Origin: Streptomyces tubercidicus
Lineage (GTDB): Bacteria; Actinomycetota; Actinomycetes; Streptomycetales; Streptomycetaceae
Reading direction: 5' to 3'
Length of the DNA: 64,000 nt
Assembly: GCF_027497495.1 (NCBI RefSeq)
Contig: NZ_CP114205.1
Coordinates: 6,324,001 to 6,388,000, forward strand
Shown: positions 51,458-59,454 of the stretch, one piece after another
Layout: the number at the start of each line of letters is the position of its first letter
Position numbering within the stretch: position 1 is the stretch's first letter
Notes under the pieces: model-generated
Seen by the model: only the letters and a program-made list of their open reading frames with translations
Told to the model about the DNA's origin: nothing
The model's database searches: none
Position numbers and translations under genes: made by a program

Positions 51458-51652
51458 TCACCCGTTGCGCCGCAGGGTGCTGATGCTCAGCGGGGGCAGC
51501 GCGATCCGCGGACCGTACCAGCGGCGGGCGGCCGCGGCGGCCGGGCGGGGCTCCGACGGGGTGACGGTGAGCGGCGCCGGCAGCCGGACACTGCCGTACG
51601 GGCGCCGACGGGGAGCGGGTGGCTGCGGGGCCTGCTGGGGCGGCGGATTCAC
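51458..51652 (-). CDS. Possible small basic protein (uncertain)
   Basis: A 64-codon frame from GTG 51652 encodes a Pro/Arg-rich peptide ending RIALPPLSISTLRRNG. About 90 percent of its third positions are G or C, which supports coding. No ribosome-binding site is clear and the product is low in complexity. It lies in the 51195-51873 gap upstream of DUF485. No function is suggested. The rest of that gap holds the divergent promoter regions. Confidence 0.35.
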   Translation of the reverse strand: MNPPPQQAPQPPAPRRRPYGSVRLPAPLTVTPSEPRPAAAAARRWYGPRIALPPLSISTLRRNG

Positions 51653-51737
51653 ACCGGGCTCAACGAAGCGCCCCGCGCGCGGTGGCGGTCGGCGCGGGCA
51701 TTCCTCGGATTCTTCTGGGATTCAACCAACGACACCC

Positions 51738-51766
51738 TGTCGGATCGGGGGACACGCCTCTACGAT
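51738..51766 (+). promoter_or_regulatory. Candidate promoter for DUF485-symporter operon
   Basis: TGTCGG (51738-51743) and TACGAT (51761-51766) are spaced by 17 bp, about 105 bp upstream of the DUF485 start. This is a plausible sigma-HrdB-type promoter. Confidence 0.4.
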
Positions 51767-51873
51767 GCGTGATCCAGTTCACTTATACGAGCCTTATGGC
51801 CGGGCGGGGTGCTCCCGTACGGATCCCGGACCGGTCCCTGGGAACAACCCGCCCCCTCGTGTCAGGAGATCCC

Positions 51874-52239
51874 GTGAGCGCCGCACCGACCCTCGACCCG
51901 GGGACGCATGAGCCGCCCGACTACCTCCAGGTGCAGTCGAGCGCGGAATTCGATGAACTCCGCCGCGCACACCGCTCGTTCGCCTTCCCGCTCACCGTCG
52001 CCTTCGTCCTCTGGTACCTCGGCTATGTGCTGCTGTCGAGCTACGCCGGCGGCTTCATGGCCCTCAAGGTCGCCGGCCACCTCAATGTCGCCTTCGTCCT
52101 CGGCGTCGCCCAGTTCGTGACGACCTTCCTGATCGCCTGGTGGTACTCCCGGCACGCCGCCGCCAAGCTCGACCCGAAGGCCGAGGCCATCAAGTCCCGC
52201 CTGGAGGGCGTCACCCTCCGCAAGGAGGGCGACGTATGA
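51874..52239 (+). CDS. DUF485 family membrane protein (symporter partner)
   Basis: The 121-residue protein starts at GTG 51874 after AGGAG. It has the DUF485 pattern SSAEFDELRRAHRSFAFPLT and two membrane helices (VAFVLWYLGYVLLSSYAGGF and LNVAFVLGVAQFVTTFLIAWW). These small proteins are almost always encoded just before acetate/solute symporters. Its stop overlaps the symporter start by ATGA. Confidence 0.9.
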   Translation: MSAAPTLDPGTHEPPDYLQVQSSAEFDELRRAHRSFAFPLTVAFVLWYLGYVLLSSYAGGFMALKVAGHLNVAFVLGVAQFVTTFLIAWWYSRHAAAKLDPKAEAIKSRLEGVTLRKEGDV

Positions 52240-53873
52240 ACCTCACCCAGCAGCCGCTGGTGCAGCAGCTCGCGGCCGGTGGTGCGGGCGAGCACCGCGC
52301 CCTGATCATCACGCTCTTCGCCGCCTTCGTCGCCGCCACCCTCGGCATCACGGTCTGGGCCGGCCGGCAGACCAAGGGCGCGGAGGACTTCTACGCCGGC
52401 GGCCGGCAGTTCACCGGCTTCCAGAACGGCCTGGCCATCTCCGGCGACTACATGTCCGCCGCGTCCTTCCTCGGCATCGCCGGCGCCATCGCCCTCTTCG
52501 GCTACGACGGCTTCCTGTACTCCATCGGCTTCCTCGTCGCCTGGCTCGTCGCGCTGCTCCTGGTCGCCGAACCGCTGCGCAACTCCGGCCGGTTCACCAT
52601 GGGCGACGTCCTCGCCTACCGGATGCGTCAGCGCCCGGTCCGCACGGCCGCCGGGACCTCCACCATCATCGTCTCGATCTTCTATCTGCTGGCCCAGATG
52701 GCCGGTGCGGGCGCCCTGGTCACCCTGCTGCTGGGCATCACCAGCGAAGCGGGCAAGATCCTGGTCGTCGTCCTCGTCGGGATCGTGATGATCCTCTACG
52801 TCACCATCGGCGGGATGAAGGGCACGACCTGGGTGCAGATGGTCAAGGCGGTGCTGCTGATCGCCGGCACCCTGCTGATCACCTTCCTGGTGGCGCTGAA
52901 GTTCCACTTCAACCTCTCCGACCTGCTCGGGGCCGCCGCCGAGAACAGCGGCAAGGGCGCGGCCTTCCTGGAGCCCGGCCTCAAATACGGCGCCACCGCC
53001 ACCTCGAAGATCGACTTCATCTCGCTGGGCCTCGCCCTCGTCCTGGGCACCGCGGGCCTGCCGCACATCCTCATCCGCTTCTACACGGTCCCCACCGCCA
53101 AGGCCGCCCGGAAGTCCGTGAACTGGGCGATCGGCATCATCGGCGTCTTCTACCTGATGACCATCGCGCTGGGCTTCGGCGCCGCGGCCCTGATCAAGCC
53201 CGAGACGATCACCGCCTCCAACAAGGCGGGCAATACCGCGGCCCCGCTCCTCGCCGAGGCGATCGGCGGCGGCGCGGGATCGACCGGCGGCGCCATCCTG
53301 CTCGCCGTCATCTCCGCGGTCGCCTTCGCCACCATCCTCGCGGTGGTCGCCGGCCTCACCCTCGCCTCGTCCTCGTCCTTCGCGCACGACCTGTACGTCA
53401 ATGTCCTCCGCAAGGGCAAGGCCACCGAGAAGGAGGAGGTCGGCGCGGCGCGCTGGGCGACCGTCGGCATCGGTGCGGTCGCCATCGTGCTGGGTGTCTT
53501 CGCCCGCGGGCTGAACGTCGCCGGCCTGGTGGCGCTCGCCTTCGCGGTCGCCGCCTCCGCCAACCTCCCGACGCTCCTGTACAGCCTGTTCTGGAAGCGC
53601 TTCACCACCCGGGGCGCGCTGTGGTCCATCTACGGAGGGCTCGCCTCCTCCGTCTTCCTGGTGCTCTTCTCCCCGGTCGTCTCCGGCAAGGAGACCTCGA
53701 TGTTCCCCGCAGCGGACTTCGCCTTCTTCCCGCTGGAGAACCCGGGGCTGATCTCCATCCCGCTGGGCTTCCTGCTCGGCTGGCTGGGGTCGCTGCTGTC
53801 GAAGGAGGAGCCGGACGCCGCGAAGTACGCCGAGCTGGAGGTCCGCTCGCTGACCGGAACCGGCGCCCACTGA
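52236..53873 (+). CDS. actP: Sodium:solute symporter, cation/acetate ActP-like
   Basis: The 545-residue protein has about 13 membrane helices and the SSS family motifs YAGGRQFTGFQNGLAISGDY near residue 45 and GTAGLPHILIRFYTVP about residue 270. It probably takes up acetate, pyruvate or another monocarboxylate with sodium. The true start is ATG 52236, overlapping the DUF485 stop; longer frames upstream are not credible. A hairpin follows at 53906. Confidence 0.92.
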   Translation: MNLTQQPLVQQLAAGGAGEHRALIITLFAAFVAATLGITVWAGRQTKGAEDFYAGGRQFTGFQNGLAISGDYMSAASFLGIAGAIALFGYDGFLYSIGFLVAWLVALLLVAEPLRNSGRFTMGDVLAYRMRQRPVRTAAGTSTIIVSIFYLLAQMAGAGALVTLLLGITSEAGKILVVVLVGIVMILYVTIGGMKGTTWVQMVKAVLLIAGTLLITFLVALKFHFNLSDLLGAAAENSGKGAAFLEPGLKYGATATSKIDFISLGLALVLGTAGLPHILIRFYTVPTAKAARKSVNWAIGIIGVFYLMTIALGFGAAALIKPETITASNKAGNTAAPLLAEAIGGGAGSTGGAILLAVISAVAFATILAVVAGLTLASSSSFAHDLYVNVLRKGKATEKEEVGAARWATVGIGAVAIVLGVFARGLNVAGLVALAFAVAASANLPTLLYSLFWKRFTTRGALWSIYGGLASSVFLVLFSPVVSGKETSMFPAADFAFFPLENPGLISIPLGFLLGWLGSLLSKEEPDAAKYAELEVRSLTGTGAH

Positions 53874-53905
53874 CGCGGTCCGGCCGGGCGTCCGCACAGG
53901 AGCCG

Positions 53906-53945
53906 GGCGGGGCGGCGTCGTAGATCTCTACGAGGCCGCCCCGCC
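53906..53945. terminator. Terminator after symporter
   Basis: GGCGGGGCGGC (53906-53916) and GCCGCCCCGCC (53935-53945) pair, and the interior TCGTAGA/TCTACGA extends the stem to about 18 bp, with one opposed G-G. It lies 32 bp after the symporter stop. Confidence 0.75.
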
Positions 53946-54055
53946 TGCCTCGTGCTTCTCCTCCCTGCTCACTGTCACACCCATCGCGTAGGCTCGAAGA
54001 GGTACTGATCCACCAAGGAGAGGTACCGAGCCGTCACTCTTGGGGAGGGGGCCCA

Positions 54056-55045
54056 GTGCTCATCGACACCTATGGCCGTGTGGCCACCGACCTGCGCGTT
54101 TCGCTCACCGACCGGTGCAATCTGCGGTGCACGTACTGCATGCCGGAGGAGGGCCTGCAATGGCTCGCCAAGCCCGATCTGCTCACCGACGACGAGATCG
54201 TCCGGCTGATCGCCATCGCCGTCCGCGATCTGGGCATCGACGAGGTCCGCTTCACCGGCGGTGAACCCCTCCTCCGCCCCGGCCTGACCGGCATCGTCGA
54301 GCGCGTCGCCGCCCTCAGCCCGCGCCCCCAGATGTCGCTGACCACCAACGGCATCGGCCTGCAGCGCACCGCCGCCGCCCTCCGCGACGCCGGCCTGGAC
54401 CGCGTCAATGTCTCCCTCGACACCCTCCGGCCGGAGGTCTTCCAGGCCCTGACCCGCCGCAAGCGCCACGACGACGTGCTGCGCGGTCTGGAGGCGGCCC
54501 ACGACGCCGGTCTGACCCCGGTCAAGGTCAACACCGTCCTGATGCCGGGGCTCAATGACGACGAGGCCCCCGACCTGCTGGCCTGGGCGATCGCCCATGG
54601 CTACGAGCTCCGCTTCATCGAGCAGATGCCGCTGGACGCCCAGCACGGCTGGAAGCGCGACGGCATGATCACCGCCGGCGATATCCTCACCTCGCTGCGC
54701 ACCCGCTTCACGCTCACCCCCGAGGGCCAGGAGGAGCGCGGCTCCGCGCCCGCCGAGCGCTGGATCGTCGACGGCGGCCCGCACCGCGTCGGAGTGATCG
54801 CCTCGGTCACCCGCCCGTTCTGCCGGGCCTGCGACCGCACCCGGCTGACCGCCGACGGCCAGGTCCGTACGTGCCTGTTCGCCACCGAGGAGACGGATCT
54901 GCGGACCGCCCTGCGCTCCGAGGCCCCCGATGACGAGATCGCGCGGATATGGCAGACCGCGATGTGGGGCAAGAAAGCGGGCTCCGGCCTCGACGACCCG
55001 TCGTTCCTGCAGCCGGAGCGCCCGATGTCCGCGATCGGCGGCTGA
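54056..55045 (+). CDS. moaA: GTP 3',8-cyclase (molybdenum cofactor biosynthesis)
   Basis: The 329-residue radical SAM enzyme starts at GTG 54056 after a G-rich ribosome-binding site. The SAM iron-sulfur cluster is bound by DRCNLRCTYCMPEEG (three cysteines). GGEPLLRPGL and the second cluster site PFCRACDRTRLTADGQVRTC follow. The C-terminus ends MSAIGG, conserved in MoaA. It makes the first intermediate of molybdopterin from GTP. No other mo genes are in the window. Confidence 0.96.
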   Translation: MLIDTYGRVATDLRVSLTDRCNLRCTYCMPEEGLQWLAKPDLLTDDEIVRLIAIAVRDLGIDEVRFTGGEPLLRPGLTGIVERVAALSPRPQMSLTTNGIGLQRTAAALRDAGLDRVNVSLDTLRPEVFQALTRRKRHDDVLRGLEAAHDAGLTPVKVNTVLMPGLNDDEAPDLLAWAIAHGYELRFIEQMPLDAQHGWKRDGMITAGDILTSLRTRFTLTPEGQEERGSAPAERWIVDGGPHRVGVIASVTRPFCRACDRTRLTADGQVRTCLFATEETDLRTALRSEAPDDEIARIWQTAMWGKKAGSGLDDPSFLQPERPMSAIGG

Positions 55046-55057
55046 GCCGGTCCGGTC

Positions 55058-55303
55058 TCAGTGGCCGGCGGCCGACGCCTCCCACTCCGCCAGCGTCACG
55101 ACATCCTTGAGGAAGCCGCGCACCCCGAGGAACTGCGACAGATGCTCCCGGTGCTCCTCGCACGCCAGCCAGGTCTTGCGCCGGTCCGGCGTGTGCAGCT
55201 TCGGGTTGTTCCAGGCCAGCACCCATACGGCCGCGGCACGGCAGCCCTTCGCGGAGCAGATGACGGCGCTGTCGGCGGGGTCCTGGGAATTCGGGGAGAT
55301 CAC
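55058..55303 (-). CDS. Small conserved actinobacterial protein
   Basis: The 81-residue protein has the sequence landmarks VICSAKGCRAAAVWVLAWNN and TWLACEEHREHLSQFL. The C-x4-C and CxxH pairs suggest one zinc site. It is soluble. Close relatives are widespread in streptomycetes and are sometimes mislabelled acetone carboxylase; the size excludes that. It ends 12 bp from the convergent moaA. Confidence 0.85.
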   Translation of the reverse strand: MISPNSQDPADSAVICSAKGCRAAAVWVLAWNNPKLHTPDRRKTWLACEEHREHLSQFLGVRGFLKDVVTLAEWEASAAGH

Positions 55304-55374
55304 GGCCTCAACCCTACGTCCTGGGCACCCGGGCCCGGCCCGGCGATCCCGCTCTCAGGCCCTGCGGACATGAC

Positions 55375-55410
55375 GACGCCGGGCAGCCACGGGGGGAGCC
55401 GCCCGGCGTC
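55375..55410. terminator. Terminator after DUF3099 gene
   Basis: GACGCCGGGC (55375-55384) and GCCCGGCGTC (55401-55410) are perfect 10-bp arms. It lies downstream of the minus-strand DUF3099 gene, in the 55304-55533 gap, which otherwise shows nothing gene-like. Confidence 0.6.
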
Positions 55411-55533
55411 GGTCTGTCGCTCCGACGGGGGATGCGGAGCGCGTACGCAGTATGTCACGGGGGAAGGTGCCAAGTGCACCGGAACTCCATGATTGATCTG
55501 AGCTTTTCTTGAGCTTTGCGGACCGCGCGATGA

Positions 55534-55908
55534 TCAGCCGGGGTCCTGCCGCGGTGCGGAAGCGTCCGCCGCCGGACGCTCCGGAACGGGCTCCGCGGGG
55601 GCGTCGGAGGCCCCCGGCGTCAGCATCGGCCTGGTCGGGCCCGCGACAAACGTCTTCGGGAGCGAAGGGGCGTTCTCCCGGCCCGCGTTGGCGATCACGA
55701 CCGCGATGTACGGGAGCGCCAGCCCCAGTACCAACGTGGCGATGGCCACCGGCCGTTCGATGTTCCACAGCACGACGGTCAGCACCACGGCCACCGTCCG
55801 CACCGCCATCGAGATCACATACCGGCGCTGCCGTCCGCGGACGTCCTCGGACAGCCCCTGCCGGGCCCCCGTGATCCGGAAGGTCTGGCCGCTGCTCTGC
55901 TTCCGCAT
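55534..55908 (-). CDS. DUF3099 family membrane protein
   Basis: From ATG 55908 the protein has 124 residues. ITGARQGLSEDVRGRQRRYVISMAVR precedes two close membrane helices (TVAVVLTVVLWNI and VAIATLVLGLALPYIAVVIAN), and a Pro/Ala-rich tail follows. This is the DUF3099 arrangement. Function is unknown. GGAG lies 8 bases before the ATG. It is divergent from the GlsB-like gene. Confidence 0.85.
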   Translation of the reverse strand: MRKQSSGQTFRITGARQGLSEDVRGRQRRYVISMAVRTVAVVLTVVLWNIERPVAIATLVLGLALPYIAVVIANAGRENAPSLPKTFVAGPTRPMLTPGASDAPAEPVPERPAADASAPRQDPG

Positions 55909-56137
55909 CACGCTCCACCACCTGGTCAGTCATGCCGGATTCTCCCCGGTATCCGGTCGGTTTCCACGGTACGCCGCGACTGCGCCGCCTTCGAGACCGG
56001 GTCGTGCCACGCCTCGCCCGGGTCGGCCGGGCCACCGTGCGTAGGACCGGCTCCGGCGTGCGCCGTAGTCGATGCGGGGCGACACTGACGGAGCGAACGT
56101 CATCCGTCAGCTGCACCGCGCCGCAAGAGGAGTCGAC

Positions 56138-56416
56138 ATGACGTGGTTGTGGGCCATCATCGTGGGCCTGGTGCTGGGCCTGATCGCGAAGGCCATCATC
56201 CCGGGCAAGCAGCAGATCCCGCTCTGGCTGACCGTGATCTTCGGCATGCTGGGCAGCGTGCTGGGCAACTGGGCGGCCACCGGCCTCGGGGTCGCCGAGA
56301 CCGGCGGCGTCGACTGGATCCGGCATCTGCTCCAGCTGGCCGGCGCGGTCATCATCGTCGCCATCGGCGACCGCCTCTGGGTCTCCATGCGGGCCCGTAA
56401 GAAACAGACGACCTAG
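56138..56416 (+). CDS. GlsB/YeaQ/YmgE family stress-response membrane protein
   Basis: The 92-residue protein starts at ATG 56138 after GAGGAG. It has three hydrophobic helices, starting WAIIVGLVLGLIAKAIIPG with the conserved PG, then LTVIFGMLGSVLGNW and LLQLAGAVIIVAIGDRLW. It belongs to the transglycosylase-associated/GlsB group, small inner-membrane proteins induced by stress. The precise role is unknown. Confidence 0.88.
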   Translation: MTWLWAIIVGLVLGLIAKAIIPGKQQIPLWLTVIFGMLGSVLGNWAATGLGVAETGGVDWIRHLLQLAGAVIIVAIGDRLWVSMRARKKQTT

Positions 56417-56424
56417 GTACGACC

Positions 56425-56461
56425 CGGGCGGCCGCTGCGCACTCCGCGCACCGGCCGCCCG
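56425..56461. terminator. Bidirectional terminator between GlsB-like gene and tyrS
   Basis: CGGGCGGCCG (56425-56434) and CGGCCGCCCG (56452-56461) pair perfectly, with TGCGC/GCGCA extending the stem around a five-base loop. It lies between the convergent stops at 56416 and 56474. Confidence 0.75.
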
Positions 56462-56473
56462 TACGTCTGCGGT

Positions 56474-57886
56474 CTAGCGGCCTTCGAGGCCGTCGAGCTG
56501 GGCCAGCTTGCGGCCCGCCTTCAGGTACGCCACACCGGGGGAGTCCGCCAGCTTCTCGGCCAGCACCTCACCCAGCGGGCGGGCCGCATCGGCCTCCGCC
56601 AGCACCACGGCCTGCTGGCCGCCCTCGCCCTCCACGACCAGCCGCAGCGCGTTCTGCTTGGCCAGCCGCCGCGCCGCCGAGGCGCTCGGGGTGAACTCCA
56701 GCACCGTCGTCAGCACGGCCGCCACCGTCTCCGTCCCGTGCGCCGCGACATCGACGGACGGCAGCGACTCCACATCGGCGAACGACTTCTTGGAGAACTG
56801 CGCCACGAAACCGGCCCGCGCCGCCATCGCCGCATCGAGCCCGTACAGCGCGGTCACGACCTCGCCCGCGAGCACCTTCTTGAGGTCCATCGGGTGCAGC
56901 GAGCGTTCCGCGATCCGGCCCAGGACCAGCGCGATCTCCTCGTCGGTCCACTCCGTCCAGGCCTGCAGGTACGGCTCCATCAGCCGGTCCGGCACCGACA
57001 TGATCTTGCCGAAGACATCGTCGGCGGGCGCGCTCAGGCCCACGTAATTGCCCTTGGACTTGGACATCTTGGCGCCGGTGCCGTCCGTGCCCTCGATCAG
57101 CGGCATGGTCACCACCAGCTGCGGCCGCTGCCCGCGCAGCTCCATCAGCTTGCGGCCCATCTGCAGATTGAGCAGCTGGTCGGAGCCGCCCAGCTCCACA
57201 TCGCACTCCAGCGCCACCGAGTCCAGGCCCTGCGCGATGGGGTACAGCAGCTCCGTCATGGTCAGACCGGACCCGGCCGCCAGCCGGTTGCGGAAGTCCT
57301 CGCGCTGCAGCAGCTGCGAGGCCGGCACCTGCGCGAGCAGCCCGAGCAGCTCCGGGAAGGTGTACGGCGCCAGCCACTCGCTGTTCTGCCGGAAGCTGAC
57401 CTTCTCGAAGTCGAAGAAAGGCCGGACCTGTTCGCGGTACGTGGCCAGATTCTGCGCGATGTCCTCGTCGGTCAGCGGCGGGCGCTCGGCCGTACGGCCC
57501 GACGGGTCGCCGATCTTGGCGGTGAAGTCACCGATGATCAGCGTGACGTCATGGCCCAGCCGCTGGAACCGGCTCAGGATGATCAGCGGAACCGCATGCC
57601 CGAGGTGCACATCGGTCGCCGTCGGGTCGATGCCCAGCTTGATGTGCAGCCCCTGGCCGGCTGCCCGGCGCTCCTCGATCCGCTCGGCCAGCTTCTCCAC
57701 GCCCGGCAGGACCTCGACCGTACGGGCCGCGATCAGCTCGGCCTGCTCCTTGGCGGGCAGGTCCGTCAGGTCGAGAGAGCGCCGGGCACCCGTCTCCTGG
57801 AGCAGCTCCTGGACCGTGGCGTCCGAGGAGAGGTCGGCGGAGAGCAGCGTGGTGGCGCGGGCGACGGATTCGCCGAGGCGTGTCAT
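56474..57886 (-). CDS. tyrS: Tyrosyl-tRNA synthetase
   Basis: The 470-residue class I enzyme starts at ATG 57886. An N-terminal extension of about 60 residues precedes the HIGH-like motif TDVHLGHAVPL; the KMSKS loop is GAKMSKSKGNYVG. A C-terminal S4-type RNA-binding region (SASAARRLAKQNALRLVVEG) ends LAQLDGLEGR. It charges tRNA-Tyr. The stretch upstream of 57886 that stays open belongs to a neighbouring terminator region and is not coding. Confidence 0.95.
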   Translation of the reverse strand: MTRLGESVARATTLLSADLSSDATVQELLQETGARRSLDLTDLPAKEQAELIAARTVEVLPGVEKLAERIEERRAAGQGLHIKLGIDPTATDVHLGHAVPLIILSRFQRLGHDVTLIIGDFTAKIGDPSGRTAERPPLTDEDIAQNLATYREQVRPFFDFEKVSFRQNSEWLAPYTFPELLGLLAQVPASQLLQREDFRNRLAAGSGLTMTELLYPIAQGLDSVALECDVELGGSDQLLNLQMGRKLMELRGQRPQLVVTMPLIEGTDGTGAKMSKSKGNYVGLSAPADDVFGKIMSVPDRLMEPYLQAWTEWTDEEIALVLGRIAERSLHPMDLKKVLAGEVVTALYGLDAAMAARAGFVAQFSKKSFADVESLPSVDVAAHGTETVAAVLTTVLEFTPSASAARRLAKQNALRLVVEGEGGQQAVVLAEADAARPLGEVLAEKLADSPGVAYLKAGRKLAQLDGLEGR

Positions 57887-57964
57887 GGCGTTCCTGATCG
57901 ATCGTGGTTCCCCGAGGGGAGGACAAGCGGACAGTCTATTCGCCCCGTACGACACTCCCGCGCC

Positions 57965-58004
57965 GCGCGCCCGCCCGGCCCGCCACGACGGGCCGGGCGC
58001 GCGC
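57965..58004. terminator. Terminator of the tldD/tldE operon
   Basis: CCCGGCCCG (57974-57982) pairs with CGGGCCGGG (57989-57997), and GCGCGC arms outside extend it. It begins right after the tldE-type stop at 58012 on the minus strand. Confidence 0.65.
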
Positions 58005-58011
58005 ACCCGTG

Positions 58012-59454
58012 TCACACCCCGCGGCTGACCGAACTCATGTTGAAGTCCGGGACGCGCAGTGCCGGCATCGCGGCGCGGGTGAAGTAGTCGCCCCACTCGC
58101 GCGGCAGGGTCCGCTCCGTACGGCCCGCCTCCACCGCCCGGGACAGCAGGTCCACCGGCGACTCGTTGAACCGGAAGTTGTTGACCTCGCCGACCACCTC
58201 GCCGTTCTCGACGAGATAGACCCCGTCCCGGGTCAGACCGGTCAGCAGCAGCGTCGCCGGGTCCACCTCGCGGATGTACCACAGGCAGGTCAGCAGCAGT
58301 GCCGGACCGTCATGGCCGGTGGCCGCCACCATCTCGTCCAGCGAACGCGAACCACCGCCCTCCAGAAGGAGGTTGTCGATCCCCGGCGCCACCGGGAGGC
58401 CGGTCAGCCGGGCACTGTGCCGGGTGGTCAGCAGCCGGTGCAGCTCCCCCTCGCGGATCCAGTCGGTGGCCGTCAGCGGCAGCCCGTTGTCGAAGACCGA
58501 GGCATCGTCGCCGGAGGAGTGCGCCAGGACGAACGGGGCGCACTCCAGACCGGGCGCCCGCGGGTCGCTGCGCAGCGTCAGCGGCAGCGCACTGAGCCGC
58601 TCGCCCAGCCGGGTGCCCGCCCCGGGCCGCGCCCCGCCGTCCCCCTCTCCCGGCCGGGAGAAGACCGTACGGCCCTCGGCGGCGTCCCGGGCCCCGGACG
58701 ACCACATCTGATAGATCAGCAGGTCGGCGACGGCGGTCGGCGGCAGCAGCGTCTCGTACCGGCCGGCCGGCAGCTCGATGCGCCGCTCGGCCCAGCCCAG
58801 CCGCCGGCTCAGCTCGGTGTCCAGCTCCCGCGGGTCGGCATCGCTGAAGTCGCGGGTCGCCCGGCCGGTCCAGGCGGAGCGGGGTACGGCCGTACCGGAA
58901 CCCGCCGCCTTGGCGTTCAGCTCCAGCGTCCCGGTGGGCTGGTCGTGCCGCAGCCGCAGCCCGGCCGAGGTGCCCAGATACGACGAGACGACCTCGTGGT
59001 GGGCGAAGCCGTACAGCTCCCGGTCGCCGGAGCGGGCCTGCCGGAAGGACTCCCCGAGCGCCGGGGCGAACGCCGCGAACACCTCCGAGGAGGTCTCGGC
59101 GGGCGCCTCGGTGAAGTCGGCGGACGCCTTCCCGCCGCCGACCAGCGGCTGTGCGTCCTCGGCGGGCCCGGCCTCCCGGGCGGCCGCCTCGGCGGCCCGG
59201 ACCAGCGGCTCCAGATCGTCCGCGGTCACCGCCGAGCGCGACACGACACCGGACGCGGTGCCCTGCCCGCCGTCGACGGTCGCCACCACCGTCAGCGTGC
59301 GGCCACGGGTGACGCCATTGGTGGTGAGCGCATTGCCCGCCCAGCGCAGATTGGCGCTGGAGTGCTCATCGGCGAGGACCACACAGCCGTCGGCACGGGA
59401 GAGCTCCAGGGCCCGCTCGACGATCTCGTGCGGCTTCGTGGTGCGACGGCTCAT
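58012..59454 (-). CDS. TldD/PmbA family protein (TldE-like)
   Basis: The 480-residue protein starts at ATG 59454 (MSRRTTKPHEIVERAL). It lacks the HExxxH zinc motif of TldD, as TldE/PmbA subunits do, and has the family terminal pattern LLLTGLTRDGVYLVENGEVVGEVNNFRFNESP in pieces. With TldD it should form a heterodimeric metalloprotease that digests unfolded or modified peptides. Its start overlaps the tldD stop by ATGA. Confidence 0.88.
   Translation of the reverse strand: MSRRTTKPHEIVERALELSRADGCVVLADEHSSANLRWAGNALTTNGVTRGRTLTVVATVDGGQGTASGVVSRSAVTADDLEPLVRAAEAAAREAGPAEDAQPLVGGGKASADFTEAPAETSSEVFAAFAPALGESFRQARSGDRELYGFAHHEVVSSYLGTSAGLRLRHDQPTGTLELNAKAAGSGTAVPRSAWTGRATRDFSDADPRELDTELSRRLGWAERRIELPAGRYETLLPPTAVADLLIYQMWSSGARDAAEGRTVFSRPGEGDGGARPGAGTRLGERLSALPLTLRSDPRAPGLECAPFVLAHSSGDDASVFDNGLPLTATDWIREGELHRLLTTRHSARLTGLPVAPGIDNLLLEGGGSRSLDEMVAATGHDGPALLLTCLWYIREVDPATLLLTGLTRDGVYLVENGEVVGEVNNFRFNESPVDLLSRAVEAGRTERTLPREWGDYFTRAAMPALRVPDFNMSSVSRGV

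Noticed and set aside
53946..54055. Molybdenum cofactor riboswitch upstream of moaA
   Set aside because: The leader is short and shows none of the expected long paired structure.
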